Notes under the pieces: model-generated
Seen by the model: only the letters and a program-made list of their open reading frames with translations
Told to the model about the DNA's origin: nothing
Databases searched by the model: none
NCBI GenBank assembly: GCA_036924085.1
Contig: JAVGWX010000013.1
Location: forward strand, 50,510,965 to 50,574,964
Reading direction: 5' to 3'
Length of the DNA: 64,000 nt
DNA from: Ariolimax columbianus
Taxonomy: Eukaryota; Mollusca; Gastropoda; Stylommatophora; Arionidae
Shown here: piece by piece, positions 9,551 through 20,514 of the stretch
How the letters are laid out: every line of letters starts with the position of its first letter
How positions within the stretch are numbered: position 1 is the stretch's first letter
Translations under genes and position numbers: made by a program

Positions 9551-9893
9551 CTGGCTAAGGAAAAGGAATCGAAGAGGGAAGATTTAAGGAGAAGGAATCG
9601 AAGAGGGAAGATTTAAGGAGAAGGAATCGAAGAGGGAAGATTTAAGGAGAAGGAATCGAAGAGGGAAGATTTAAGGAGAAGGAATCGAAGAGGGAACTAT
9701 AACGGTACTCAAGACTGCCTGCTGAAGTCGGATGTGTCGGATCGAAACGTGCAAATATCGAAATCAAGCTGTAAACTACGACACAATGCATTCCATTCTC
9801 CGGACAACATTCTGCTACTTGCAAAGTCTTTTAAAGGGCTTAGTAGTGGGAGTTTGAGAACTGTCGACGAATAAGAAGATGAAGAAGAAGCAG
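9551..9893 (+). mobile_element. SINE-A copy with internal 29-bp amplification
   Basis: A SINE-A lacking its 5' third. It begins in 'ctggctaagg', then the segment 'gagaaggaatcgaagaggga' is present five times. The copy continues normally through 'ctgaagtcggatgtgtcgga' and 'ctgtaaactacgacacaatg' and ends 'gaataagaagatgaagaag'. The 5' loss and the expansion may be linked. Confidence 0.85.
9556..9696. repeat. 29-bp tandem array inside SINE-A, 5 copies
   Basis: The unit is aggagaaggaatcgaagagg followed by gaagattta. The first part is the central SINE-A block that other copies hold once (for example 'ggagaagggatcgaagaggg' at 833-852). Confidence 0.92.
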
Positions 9894-9939
9894 TTTTTAC
9901 AAATCAAATCTATAACCGCAGTAAAGTTTCCAAGTATCT

Positions 9940-10265
9940 TCAGAGCCGAAACTAAAGCTCTTAAGACGGCAGCACATTAATTGGCTCTACAACATAAAAC
10001 CCATTTGCACTAGAAAATCGTGAAACTAACTGAAGCCCAGCGAGCCATAACGGCACTCAAATCCCTCAAGAAAATTTAACTGAACAAATTGTGGGCAGCC
10101 TGAGTGAAAATGTCCGATAGGTGCCAGGAAGTACTGATTGAGTGGGTACTATCACACTGGAACGTCAAAGGAGGCCAATAGCCTATCCAACGGGAGAGAG
10201 CAACACTAGTACAGGAAGACTACCTGCTCAAATATGACGAAGCAAAGGCTAAAATAAAAGTGTAA
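9940..10265 (+). pseudogene. LINE RNase H fragment, heavily decayed
   Basis: PSIFRAETKALKTAAH matches the RNase H block holding the catalytic Glu. EAQRAITALKSLKK follows, then VLIEWVLSHWNVKGG, which matches WVPSHCNIxGN of the intact domain at 6964-7962. Several stops interrupt the frame. Confidence 0.65.
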
Positions 10266-10450
10266 TACACCAGTGCAAGACCTCATCAAGACACAGCCAA
10301 CCAAATGGTTCGGCCACGTGACACGTCCGTTACCAGATAGTATCCATCAGAAAGCAATGTTATATCGATACAATGTATACAAATCCAAGGACGGATCACG
10401 CAGAAAATGGATAGCAGCAACAAACAGAAGCAGTAAGGTTCCCGGTGTAC
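10266..10450 (+). pseudogene. LINE RT C-terminal fragment
   Basis: VQDLIKTQPTKWFGHVTRPL then GSRRKWIAATNRS resembles the xxWFGHVxR ... GRxRKRW segment at the end of LINE RT proteins. It abuts the RNase H fragment on the same strand, so both may come from one element, although the order is unusual. Confidence 0.5.
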
Positions 10451-11173
10451 GAAGCACAAACTAGGGCCCGGTCAAGAAACCTCTCCATAACCAGATGCTG
10501 AAAGGCACAAGCAGGGAAAAAAGCGAAAATGATATGAATGCAATAAAGGCTTCTCTTCTAGGCTGTATTCTTTTTATGATATATTTATATGTACCATCCA
10601 CTTTCTCTATATTGCTACCAAGATCTATGTACAATTCTACATCTAGAAGGGTTGAGCATTTCTCAAGATGATCCGTCGTAAGTTGCATTTATTTTTATGT
10701 TAGTTTTTCTCTATGCTTTGTCAATCAAAATCTATATGACCTCTCATTCAGTACACATATTTTGATTTGCACTTGAATACGGTTAAAGACTATGTCAATA
10801 ATTCCGAGCCAAGTTTTAAAAAGAACGACATTGATTGTCATTCACATACAATCCCTAGCGCAATCCTAAAGATTTTCTGCAGAACCGTACGATCTAGCTG
10901 AACACGAGTTGGGAATCCCTGATTTGATCGAAATGATATTATTGATTACTCCCCTTTCCCCAAACATGAACATGTGAGAGCAAGGTGGTTGTTCCAGCCT
11001 GTTGACACGTGTACTATAGCTCGGGTCTGTTTATGTTTCTAACGACAGAACGTGTTTCTAAACCTGAGAAACGACACCAACAAAAGCCAGCAGTACTATA
11101 GATGTAACTAGAAATAAATATATTGAAGCTGCAGCGGTAATGAATGTTAAAAGTCGATACAAACACATATATC
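10451..11173. other. No recognisable feature
   Basis: AT-rich single-copy-looking sequence with no convincing coding potential. Confidence 0.5.
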
Positions 11174-14100
11174 GCCTTCGTCTCTGCTTCTTCTTTGCTC
11201 GTTCTCAAACTCTATCTACAAGCCCTAAAAAGAGCTTTGCAAGTAGCAGGATGTCTAGAGAAGGAAATGCTTAGGTCGTAGTTTACAGCTTGACTGCGAT
11301 ATTTGCACCTTTCTGTCCGACACATCTGTTTTCAGCGAGACATTTTGAGTACCGGGTTAACATTCTCTTTTCGACTCCTTCTCATTAGCCAGTCTTTTCA
11401 GTTGCAGCCTCACCGAGGATCACCGAGTGGAGGTCTATAAAGGTCTTGGCAGCTATAGGTTCTCTGGTCCTGACGCTAGCAGTCAGCTATGGTTCTCTGG
11501 TCCTGACGCTAGCAGTCAGCTATGGTTCTCTGGTCCTGACGCTAGCAGTCAGCTATGGTTCTCTGGTCCTGACGCTAGCAGTCAGCTATGGTTCTCTGGT
11601 CCTGACGCTAGCAGTCAGCTATGGTTCTCTGGTCCTGACGCTAGCAGTCAGCTATGGTTATCTGGTCCTGACGCTAGCAGTCAGCTATGGTTCTCTGGTC
11701 CTGACGCTAGCAGTCAGCTCTGGTCCTGACGCTAGGAGTCAGCTCTGATCCTGACGCTAGCAGTCAGATATGGTTCTCTGGTCCTGACGCTAGCAGTCAC
11801 CTATGGTTCTCTGGTCCTGACGCTAGCAGTCAGCTATGGTTCTCTGGTCCTGACGCTAGCATTCAGCTATGGTTCTCTTGTCCTGACGCTAGCAGTCAGC
11901 TATTGTTCTCTGGTCCTGACGGTAGCAGTCAGCTATGGTTCTCTGGTCCTGACGCTAGCAGTCAGCTATGGTTCTCTGGTCCTGACGCTATCAGTCAGCT
12001 ATGGTTCTCTGGTCCTGACGCTAGCAGTCAGCTATGGATCTCTGGTCCTGACGCTAGCAGTCAGCTCTGGTCCTGACGCTAGGACTCAGCTCTGATCCTG
12101 ACGCTAGCAGTCAGATATGGTTCTCTGGTCCTGACGCTAGCAGTCACCTATGGTTCTCTGGTCCTGACGCTAGCAGTCAGCTATGGTTCTCTGGTCCTGA
12201 CGCTAGCATTCAGCTATGGTTCTCTTGTCCTGACGCTAGCAGTCAGCTATGGTTCTCTGGTCCTGACGGTAGCAGTCAGCTATGGTTCTCTGGTCCTGAC
12301 GCTAGCAGTCAGCTATGGTTCTCTGGTCCTGACGCTAGCAGTCAGCTATGGTTCTCTGGTCCTGACGCTAGCAGTCAGCTATGGTTCTCTGGTCCTGACG
12401 CTAGCAGTCAGCTATGGTTCTCTGGTCCTGACGCTAGCAGTCAGCTATGGTTCTCTGGTCCTGACGCTAGCAGTCAGCTATGGTTCTCTGGTCCTGACGC
12501 TAGCAGTCAGCTCTGGTCCTGACGCTAGGAGTCAGCTCTGATCCTGACGCTAGCAGTCAGATATGGTTCTCTGGTCCTGACGCTAGCAGTCACCTATGGT
12601 TCTCTGGTCCTGACGCTAGCAGTCAGCTATGGTTCTCTGGTCCTGACGCTAGCATTCAGCTATGGTTCTCTTGTCCTGACGCTAGCAGTCAGCTATGGTT
12701 CTCTTGTCCTGACGCTAGCAGTCAGCTATGGTTCTCTGGTCCTGACGCTAGCAGTCAGCTATGGTTCTCTGGTCCTGACGCTATCAGTCAGCTATGGTTC
12801 TCTGGTCCTTACGCTAGCAGTCAGCTATGGTTCTCTGGTCCTGACGCTAGCAGTCAGCTCTGGTCCTGACGCTAGGAGTCAGCTCTGATCCTGACGCTAG
12901 CAGTCAGATATGGTTCTCTGGTCCTGACGCTAGCAGTCACCTATGGTTCTCTGGTCCTGACGCTAGCAGTCAGCTATGGTTCTCTGGTCCTGACGCTAGC
13001 ATTCAGCTATGGTTCTCTTGTCCTGACGTTAGCAGTCAGCTATGGTTCTCTGGTCCTGACGGTAGCAGTCAGCTATGGTTCTCTGGTCCTGACGCTAGCA
13101 GTCACCTATGGTTCTCTGGTCCTGACGCTAGCAGTCAGCTATGGTTCTCTGGTCCTGACGCTAGCAGTCAGCTATGGTTCTCTGGTCCTGACGCTAGCAG
13201 TCAGCTATGGTTCTCTGGTCCTGACGCTAGCAGTCAGCTATGGTTCTCTGGTCCTGACGCTAGCAGTCAGCTCTGGTCCTGACGCTAGGAGTCAGCTCTG
13301 ATCCTGACGCTAGCAGTCAGATATGGTTCTCTGGTCCTGACGCTAGCAGTCACCTATGGTTCTCTGGTCCTGACGCTAGCAGTCAGCTATGGTTCTCTGG
13401 TCCTGACGCTAGCATTCAGCTATGGTTCTCTTGTCCTGACGCTAGCAGTCAGCTATGGTTCTCTGGTCCTGACGGTAGCAGTCAGCTATGGTTCTCTGGT
13501 CCTGACGCTAGCAGTCAGCTATGGTTCTCTGCTCCTGACGCTATCAGTCAGCTATGGTTCTCTGGTCCTGACGCTAGCAGTCAGCTATGGTTCTCTGGTC
13601 CTGACGCTAGCAGTCACCTATGGTTCTCTGGTCCTGACGCTAGCAGTCAGCTATGGTTCTCTGGTCCTGACGGTAGCAGTCAGCTATGGTTCTCTGGTCC
13701 TGACGCTAGCAGTCAGCTATGGTTCTCTGCTCCTGACGCTATCAGTCAGCTATGGTTCTCTGGTCTTGACGCTAGCAGTCAGCTATGGTTCTCTGGTCCT
13801 GACGCTAGCATTCAGCTATGGTTCTCTTGTCCTGACGCTAGCAGTCAGCTATGGTTCTCTGGTCCTGACGGTAGCAGTCAGCTATGGTTCTCTGGTCCTG
13901 ACGCTAGCAGTCAGCTATGGTTCTCTGGTCCTGATGCTATCAGTCAGCTATGGTTCTCTGGTCCTGACGCTAGCAGTCAGCTGTGGTTCTCTGGTCCTGA
14001 CGCTAGCTGTCAGCTATGGTTCTCTGGTCTCGACGGTAGCAGTCAGCTATGGTTCTCTGGTTCTGACGCTAGCAGTCATCTATGGTTCTCTGGTCCTGAC

Positions 14101-15144
14101 GCTATCAGTCAGCTATGGTTCTCTGGTCCTGACGCTAGCAGTCAGCTGTGGTTCTCTGGTCCTGACGCTAGCTGTCAGTTATGGTTCTCTGGTCCTGACG
14201 CTAGTAGTCAGCTCTGGTTCTCTGGTCCTGACGCTAGCAGTCAGCTATGGTTCTCTGGTCCTGACGCTAGCAGTCAGCTATGGTTCTCTAGTCCTGACGG
14301 TAGCAGTCAGCTATGGTTCTCTGGTCCTGACGCTAGCAGTCAGCTATGGTTCTCTGGTCCTGATGCTATCAGTCAGCTATGGTTCTCTGGTCCTGACGCT
14401 AGCAGTCAGCTGGGGTTCTCTGGTCCTGACGCTAGCTGTCAGCTATGGTTCTCTGGTCCTGACGGTAGCAGTCAGCTATGGTTCTCTGGTCCTGACGCTA
14501 GCAGTCATCTATGGTTCTCTGGTCCTGACGCTATCAGTCAGCTATGGTTCTCTGGTCCTGACGCTAGCAGTCAGCTGTGGTTCTCTGGTCCTGACGCTAG
14601 CTGTCAGTTATGGTTCTCTGGTCCTGACGCTAGTAGTCAGCTCTGGATCTCTGGTCCTGACGCTAGCAGTTAGCTATGGTTCTCTGGTCCTGACGCTAGC
14701 AGTCAGCTATGGTTCTCTGGTCCTGACGGTAGCAGTCAGCTATGGTTCTCTGGTCCTGACGCTAGCAGTCATCTATGGTTCTCTGGTCCTGACGCTATCA
14801 GTCAGCTATGGTTCTCTGGTCCTGACGCTAGAAGTCAGCTGTGGTTCTCTGGTCCTGACGCTAGCAGTCAGCTATGGTTCTCTGGTCCTGACGGTAGCAG
14901 TCAGCTATGGTTCTCTGGTCCTGACGCTAGCAGTCAGCTATGGTTCTCTGGTCCTGACGCTAGCAGTCAGCTGTGGTTCTCTTGTCCTGACGCTAGCTGT
15001 CAGCTATTGTTCTCTTGTCCTGACGCGAGCAGTCAGCTATGGTTCTCTGGTCCTGACGGTAGCAGTCAGCTATGGTTCTCTGGTCCTGACGGTAGCAGTC
15101 AGCTATGGGTCACTGGTTGCTGCAGCTCACCAACTTGACCCCAA
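11174..15144 (-). mobile_element. Antisense SINE-A containing a giant internal satellite
   Basis: The left end (11174-11445) is the 3' half of SINE-A on the minus strand: GAA tail, 'gtttgagaacgagc', 'ctgtaaactacgacctaagc', then 'gatcctcggtgaggctgcaa'. The right end (15105-15144) is the 5' end of SINE-A: 'gggtcaagttggtgagctgc' then agcaaccagtgaccc. Between them the one internal 33-bp module has become about 110 copies. A short direct repeat, atatatc, flanks the whole (11167-11173 and 15145-15151). It is weak, but the two SINE ends in matching orientation show that this is one insertion. Confidence 0.87.
11446..15112. repeat. 33-bp satellite array, about 110 copies, with higher-order structure
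   Basis: The unit contains 'ctctggtcctgacgctagca' and 'gtcagctatggtt'. The left two thirds carry pairs of shortened 25-bp units that recur at 11715, 12062, 12509, 12855 and 13269. The spacings of 347, 447, 346 and 414 bp equal 9, 12, 9 and 11 full units plus two short ones. The right third has a 13-unit higher-order period: 'tgatgctatcagtcag' at about 13931 and 14360, 429 bp apart. Long open frames (33 is divisible by 3) are by-products. Confidence 0.96.
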
Positions 15145-15204
15145 ATATATCTCTGATGTTCGTCCACCACATGATGATGAGTACTCTCTCTGTTTGTAGA
15201 ACTG

Positions 15205-15537
15205 AGACGCTAGTCTGGTCAGGAACAACATACTGACCAGGACGTCGCGTCAGAGTCAGGCACAATGTACTGACCAAGACCACAGTGTATCGTTCCCTGG
15301 AAACGTGTTTTTTCAAGGCAGCCTGGCTGACAAGATGTAGATCGACGTGATCCGTGTAGTAGTGCGCGCAACGCAGATGAAGCCAAGCATAGCACAACCG
15401 CTGGGAGGACCACGGTCCACCTTCATCAGTTCGCTCGAGATGTGAGGAAAGCTACTACAACCCGCCACTTAACGCCCTTTTCAGTTCACACAAAAGAGTA
15501 AACTTACTCATTGCGAACACTAAACAACACTCTCTTC
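15205..15537 (+). mobile_element. SINE-B copy with (AAC)n-type tail
   Basis: This is a second dispersed family. It holds two to three units of the sequence that forms the giant array at 59.1-63.0 kb ('aggaacaacatactgacca', 'aggcacaatgtactgacca'), then 'ttccctggaaacgtg', 'aaagctactacaacccgcca', 'cttaacgccctttt', 'gagtaaacttactcattgcg' and a short aacaac tail. Other members are at 38960-39160, 49195-49410 and, antisense, 58834-63010. Confidence 0.78.
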
Positions 15538-15539
15538 AG

Positions 15540-16190
15540 CCGTGCTGACGATCTTTTCCTTTTGCTCTGTCCACAGAAATGGGTGACTCGCGCAGTGATT
15601 TACATTAAAGTGAGGAAGTGTTGTGTAATTTGTCAACCTCAGTCTCTGTTCCAAAGCTCCTTTTGGCCAGTGGCAAGACATCGGGACCACTGCATATAGC
15701 ACAATATGACGAATTTTTCTCAGAGTTTGCTCCCGAATCCTTTCCCGTAAACAGGTTTCCCGCAAGGCATCAGGAGTGTGACATCCAATAGGTTTGGAAT
15801 GTAGGATGACCAGGACTAAATCTCTATGTTCATAACAAATGGCACATGGAACTGTAAGTACAAATATTAACAAAAAGTTGTCATAGAGTGAAAGTCAAAG
15901 CCATTCACACAGTGACAGAGGCACTATCATGAATCCAGCTTATCTGAAACCCACGGGAGGCAGAGCAGGTAATCCATCCAAACTGTGGTGATGTGCTAGA
16001 ACCAAAGATACAAGGACAAACATGTCAGCAATGGCAATGACAACGGGATAACTAGTCGATCGTTGCTGGTAATCCATTTGCGCCACCTTGTCTATGAAAT
16101 CCCCCACTAGATAAACATGACACGTATCACAAACAAGGTCATCAGGGTTACAGTAGACAACCGTCAAATCCACACAATAGCTATATCAAA
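15540..16190. other. Unassigned region with modest antisense coding potential
   Basis: Two minus-strand frames (15520-15873 and 15940-16173) have mixed amino-acid composition and no obvious repeat. The second contains CNPDDLVCDTCHVYLVGD and a hydrophobic stretch, YPVVIAIADMFVLVSLVLA. I recognise no family and see no clear splice or start context. It could be part of an unknown element or of no coding value. Confidence 0.3.
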
Positions 16191-16194
16191 CGTC

Positions 16195-16436
16195 ACAGGA
16201 AAATAATGTAAAAAGTAAAATAACCCATAGCATTACTGCCGTAGGGGTGTGAGGTGTTAGCGATCTCACATTTCAAGGGCTCGGCTACACGAAGGAGGTA
16301 GCCATCTCCTATCCATCCCGGACTAAGGCTGGGTCGACCCCGTTGGAAAAAACATTTCCGCCTCAACTGGGGAATGAACCCAGGACCATTCAGATGCGAA
16401 GCCAGCTCGCTAATCACTGCGGCTCCAGACATTAAT
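16195..16436 (-). mobile_element. tRNA-derived SINE, group T1
   Basis: Reading the minus strand from 16432: agccgcagtgattagcgagc (A-box region), then tcctgggttcattcccc (B-box region), then the body word 'ggtcgacccagcc' and the end 'cctacggcagtaatgctatg'. The same order is found at 17120-17662 and 50080-50285. Pol III type 2 promoter boxes at this spacing mark a tRNA-derived SINE. Confidence 0.82.
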
Positions 16437-17119
16437 CCGGTTTGCCTTTAGGCGACGAAATACACAGCAACTGGTAATAACAGCCATCTTACACACTAGC
16501 AGCATATGTCCAGGCGCTCCATTTAAAGGTTGAATCACATCCAGTATATAACTCAAGACAAACCAAAAAGTTGATTTTCGACCGACTTTTGCGGAATGCG
16601 CAAAATGGCACAGCCATCTTGGTCGCCATGTAACGTCACTGATATAGCTAATAAACATATAGCCAATGGATCAGTGACCACACCATGATCAAAACAAAAC
16701 TCTACCTACGTTACGGCCATAAAACCTTCATCGGGGACAAAGAACAAACGAAAACAAGTAACAAATGGCTACAAAACCAAACCCCCCCAAAAAAACAAGG
16801 CATAACGAGCGGTTAAAATTCGCCGCCATAACAGCATGTGCCAAAAAAGTGAAACAAAGTATGCCAGTTATGAAAAAGAGCAAATCAAACAAGAATTGGT
16901 AAATTTTACTGCACACATACAACTTTGGACGGAACATGAACAAATCATTAACCAAACCGCACAACAAAAAAACCAAACAAACAAAGAAATATCAGGAGCC
17001 ACACATTTACAAATTATAGGGACACAAATGAAATAAACAACGAGAAAAGAGAAACATGATGTAGCCGACTGAGAAGGGACGCCGTATCAAACGCATGGAA
17101 AGTATTGAAACCATTAGAT
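16437..17119. other. No recognisable feature
   Basis: AT-rich, with A-rich stretches at 16740-17040. No coding homology or repeat was recognised. Confidence 0.5.
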
Positions 17120-17662
17120 TTTAAATGTAAAGTAAGGTAACCCATAGCATTACTGCCGTAGAGGTGTGAGGTGTTAGCTGTCTCACATTACTGCCGTAGA
17201 GGTGTGAGGTGTTAGCGATCTCACATTACTGCCGTAGAGGTGTGAGGTGTTAGCTGTCTCACATTACTGCCGTAGAGGTGTAAGGTGTTAGCGATCTCAC
17301 ATTACTGCCGTAGATGTGTGAGGTGTTAGCTGTCTCACATTACTGCCGTAGAGGTGTAAGGTGTTAGCGATCTTACATTACTGCCGTAGAGGTGTGAGGT
17401 GTTAGCTGTCTCACATTACTGCCGTAGAGGTGTGAGGTGTTAGCTGTCTCACATTTCAAAGGTTCGTCTGTATGGGGGCGGTAACCATCTCCTGTCCTTC
17501 GCCGGTTTTACTTACCGGACTGAACCGGTACCCATTTAAGGCTGGGTCGACCCGGGAGCCGTTGCGGTCTGAAAATACATTACTGCCTCAACTGGGGTTA
17601 GAACTCAGGACCACTCAGATGCGAAGCCAGCGCGCTAACCACTGCGCTACGCGGCTGCACTA
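17120..17662 (-). mobile_element. tRNA-derived SINE, group T1, with internal 38-bp array
   Basis: The best T1 head in the window. On the minus strand, tagcgcagtggttagcg (17633-17649) is a good A-box and gttctaaccc (about 17595-17604) a B-box, about 30 bp apart. The body has 'gggtcgacccagcc' as in the 16.2-kb copy. Toward the 3' end the segment 'cattactgccgtagaggtgt' is present eight times where the 16.2-kb copy has one. Confidence 0.86.
17148..17455. repeat. 38-bp tandem array inside SINE T1, 8 copies
   Basis: The unit runs attactgccgtagaggtgtg then aggtgttagc(tgt/gat)ctcac. Units with 'gctgtctc' and 'gcgatctc' mostly alternate, so part of the array grew as 76-bp dimers. Confidence 0.93.
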
Positions 17663-17689
17663 TTTAGACTTAGATTTAGGCAACCCATA

Positions 17690-18000
17690 AGGAAGGTGAA
17701 ACAATTTTCAAGCCCAAATGGGTCTCGAAAATCAGGGAAGCAGGAGACGATTCCAGTGACTCTACCCATCTTTCCTTGGTTCCTAAGACAATTGAAATGG
17801 CTGGCAACACATCCATGTGTACGCACAGAAAGGCACCACAAACTGCAGAGCACATACTATACAGAACTGCCTCGAATATGATATTCTGAGATAAACTCCA
17901 TTGGCCCATAGAAACAACACTGGTCGACAAACTTTATTGACCTTTACGTGAACTAAAAATTCAGTGAAGTTTATACACAACACAACATAGCAAATATAGT
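17690..18000 (+). pseudogene. Possible RNase H LINE C-terminal fragment
   Basis: From about 17836, with frame changes, the plus strand reads AEHIL then DKLHWPIETTLVDKLY. This resembles TEHLLQNCPTYEDQREQMW..LQDKLYG at the end of the intact RNase H protein at 6964-7962. Upstream homology is not clear. Call made on a short match only. Confidence 0.4.
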
Positions 18001-18340
18001 CATTATATTTCGAAGAGAACGAAAGAAGACGATTAACGATGCGTTTCTTAATTTTTAAAAATAAAAATAAAATAAAAGCCACCTGCTGGACAATCCCTTA
18101 ACTTTCATAACAACACTGCTTTCTGGCCTTTATGGATTTGTGAATAGGCTGTGACCGACTCCCACTGGCCCGGCTCTGGCTACGTCTGCTGACCTTGAAC
18201 TGACAGGTGGTCTGTCGACCTTCACACAAATTAAGTTTCAGCGAAGTCGTGGTGGAAGTGAGATGGTTGTTATTGACCTTGAGTTTGTCAATATGTTTAT
18301 TAAATACATTTAAAAAAACGAAATCTCCCTTTCACATGAG
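18001..18340. other. No recognisable feature
   Basis: AT-rich intergenic-looking DNA. Confidence 0.5.
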
Positions 18341-18800
18341 CTTGTTTTTTCTACTTATTTTTCTTCTTCTGCTAATTCATCATCGGCATCACCACCATTA
18401 TTATAATCATCTTTTTATTACTCGTCTTCTTTTACTTCTTCTTCTTCGTGATCTTTATCGTGTGTTTATTGTTCTTGTTCTCCTTCATTGTCTTGTTGTT
18501 CTACCTTGCAATTCTTCATTGTGTTATTCTTCCGTTATTCTTCATTGTCTTCCTATTATTCTTCATTGTCTCGTTATTCTTCCGTTATTCTTCAGTGTCT
18601 TCTTATTCATTCTGTTAATCTTCATTCCCTTCTTATTATACCTTTGTCATGTTATTCTTCGTTTATTTTTCTTTGCTTTGCTATTCTACCTTTTTGTGTT
18701 ATTCTTCCTTTATTTTTCTTTGCTTTGCTATTCTACCTTTTCGTGTTATTCTTCATGGGCTTGTTATTCTCCATTGTCCTGCTATTTATATATCTCGTAA
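18341..18800. repeat. Pyrimidine-rich low-complexity block
   Basis: TTC/TTA-rich sequence with loose repeats of 'ttattcttcattgtc' and a roughly 50-bp duplicated stretch ('ctttgctttgctattctacc', about 18672-18740). The open frames here are compositional. Confidence 0.8.
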
Positions 18801-18859
18801 AATAGCTTGTGCCACTTCTATGGAGGATTGAAACAGGGTTTACAGTGTGCAGTGTAGGA

Positions 18860-19811
18860 CAATTACTCCCAGTTTACTGTACGATGAATGCCCCAGATAA
18901 CATCTCGGTCCGGGTATACACAAATGGGTTAGCACAGAACGTAGTACAAAATGGAGGAGCGGAGTGTATCTAGAAATTTCAAATAACATTAGGGATACAG
19001 TCAGAGAACCAAACGGGAGATTATGTTTGGATTACTGGATGACTGGATGACCCGGTCATCGGAGGCGAGTACGAACTTCGTTTCAATTGTCTTCTGTCTT
19101 GGGCCACGGTGGACCAGTCGGGGATAAGTTTCCCGTTTGTAGTATTGCAGATATTGTTTCTGAGTTGCCTGCACATAACCACACAGAAAACGGCCAGTCT
19201 AACAGACTCCCTGAGGGTACTCCAAGCATGCTTAAGCTCCAAACAGATAGACTCTCGCATGAAATAAAATATAACATAGGATTTCTGTCTCAAAAAACAG
19301 ATTTAGTCCAACAGTGGATTCGAGCCAACTGTGGGATCCCTAGAAATGAGAAAGTAGATCCGGTGGCAAAAGTCGGAAGTGGTGGCACGCAAACTCCTCA
19401 TGCGAAGAGCTATAAAGAAGCAAAGATACTCATCAAGCAATCCATCAGGACAGAATGGAGAGACCACCCCAAAGAATACAAGCCAGAAAATGACAGCATA
19501 GACAAACTTGGCAGAGATGAGCAGACAAAGATCTTCAGACTTAGAACATGATATTGTAGACTCAAGGCCCGCCGCTATAGAATGGGTCTCAGAGACACCG
19601 TCACAGGTGATTGCAGAGTACCCAAGCAAACACCAGAATATGTTCTGCAGGACTGCCCTACGTATGCAGACCAAAGAGAGGCAGTATGGCCTGGGGGAGC
19701 GACCATGCTCGAAAATCTGTGGGGGACCGGCGAAGACCTGAAACGCACAGTCTCCTTCAGGAACCTCACTGGACTAGAATCATAGTATCAGTTTATCGAC
19801 GATGAAGAAGT
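18860..19811 (+). pseudogene. LINE RNase H domain, decayed, with GAA-tailed 3' end
   Basis: The same gene type as 6964-7962 but damaged. VRVYTNG replaces the catalytic YTDG (Asp to Asn). In LVQQWIRANCGIPRNEK the active-site His block SHC is changed to ANC. IFRLRT is followed by a stop, then DTVTGDCRVPKQTPEYVLQD, CPTYADQREAVWP and GTGEDLKRTVSF. It ends gtttatcgacgatgaagaag. The 3' end is shared with the intact LINE, so this is an older copy of a related element. Confidence 0.78.
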
Positions 19812-20170
19812 TTCTGAGTTCGAGGGAGACAGACCAGACCGTAGATGGTCTTCCTCGTGGTCGTCGTCTGGTTCGTGGGTACCAGATTGCTGTCGATGTG
19901 CTCCAACGGCCATCAGTTCGCCGAAGCAGGTGACCAGCCCAGCAATGCTGTACCTTGTCTGTGTAGGTAACTGCTTCAATAACCAATGCCATTTGCCGTA
20001 CGTCAGTGTTGTGAAGACCTTTCAAACCTTGGCTGTGGAGCGTGAGTCCGATCATACGTCTCTCGAGGGAGGCTTGGGTCACTCTGAGTTTGAACTCCAT
20101 TTCTTTTGCCCATCTTTCTGCGGCATAACACATTACAGGTCGAACCGTGGAGTTGGATAGGGAGGCGCGC
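19812..20170 (-). pseudogene. RTE-like LINE RT C-terminal fragment
   Basis: The minus-strand frame contains AAERWAKEMEFKLRVTQASL, ERRMIGLTLHSQGLKGLHNT and QHCWAGHLLRRTDGRWSTST followed by RGRPSTVW. This order (ERRMIGxTL..., WAGHxxR..DGRW, RGRP..RW) is characteristic of the C-terminus of RTE/BovB-like RTs. A relative on the plus strand lies at 23215-23560. Confidence 0.78.
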
Positions 20171-20224
20171 GCGACGACAGCTTGTTAGTCTTGAGTTTAG
20201 GTCATTCTGCATGTTCAATAAGCG

Positions 20225-20425
20225 TTCCGAGTAGGTCTTCTATGTCCTTCTATACTCTTCTATGTCCTTCTATACTCTTCTATGTCCTTCTATACTCTTC
20301 TATGTCCTTCTATACTCTTCTATGTCCTTCTATACTCTTCTATGTCCTTCTATACTCTTCTATGTCCTTCTATACTCTTCTATGTCCTTCTATACTCTTC
20401 TATGTCCTTCTATACTCTTCTATGT
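20225..20425. repeat. 20-bp tandem array, about 10 copies
   Basis: Perfect or near-perfect copies of ctatgtccttctatactctt. The homogeneity suggests recent growth. I could not identify the source element. Confidence 0.95.
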
Positions 20426-20514
20426 TCTCCAAATTTTCGCCATGCTGTTATAATTATGCTTCAGATATCCCAGGCAATCAAGGTGGGAATTGAGAAACTG
20501 TTAAATCGGTAATA

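Noticed and set aside
13766..15199. 477-codon open frame
   Set aside because: By-product of the 33-bp SINE-derived satellite. It has no domain and no non-repeat codons.
18207..18800. 197-codon hydrophobic open frame, possible membrane protein
   Set aside because: Hydrophobicity comes from T-rich low-complexity DNA (Leu/Phe/Tyr/Ser codons). Three overlapping frames look alike.
18841..20170. RNase H relic and antisense RT as one element
   Set aside because: They lie on opposite strands and each has its own end at 19811/19812, so they are separate insertions.
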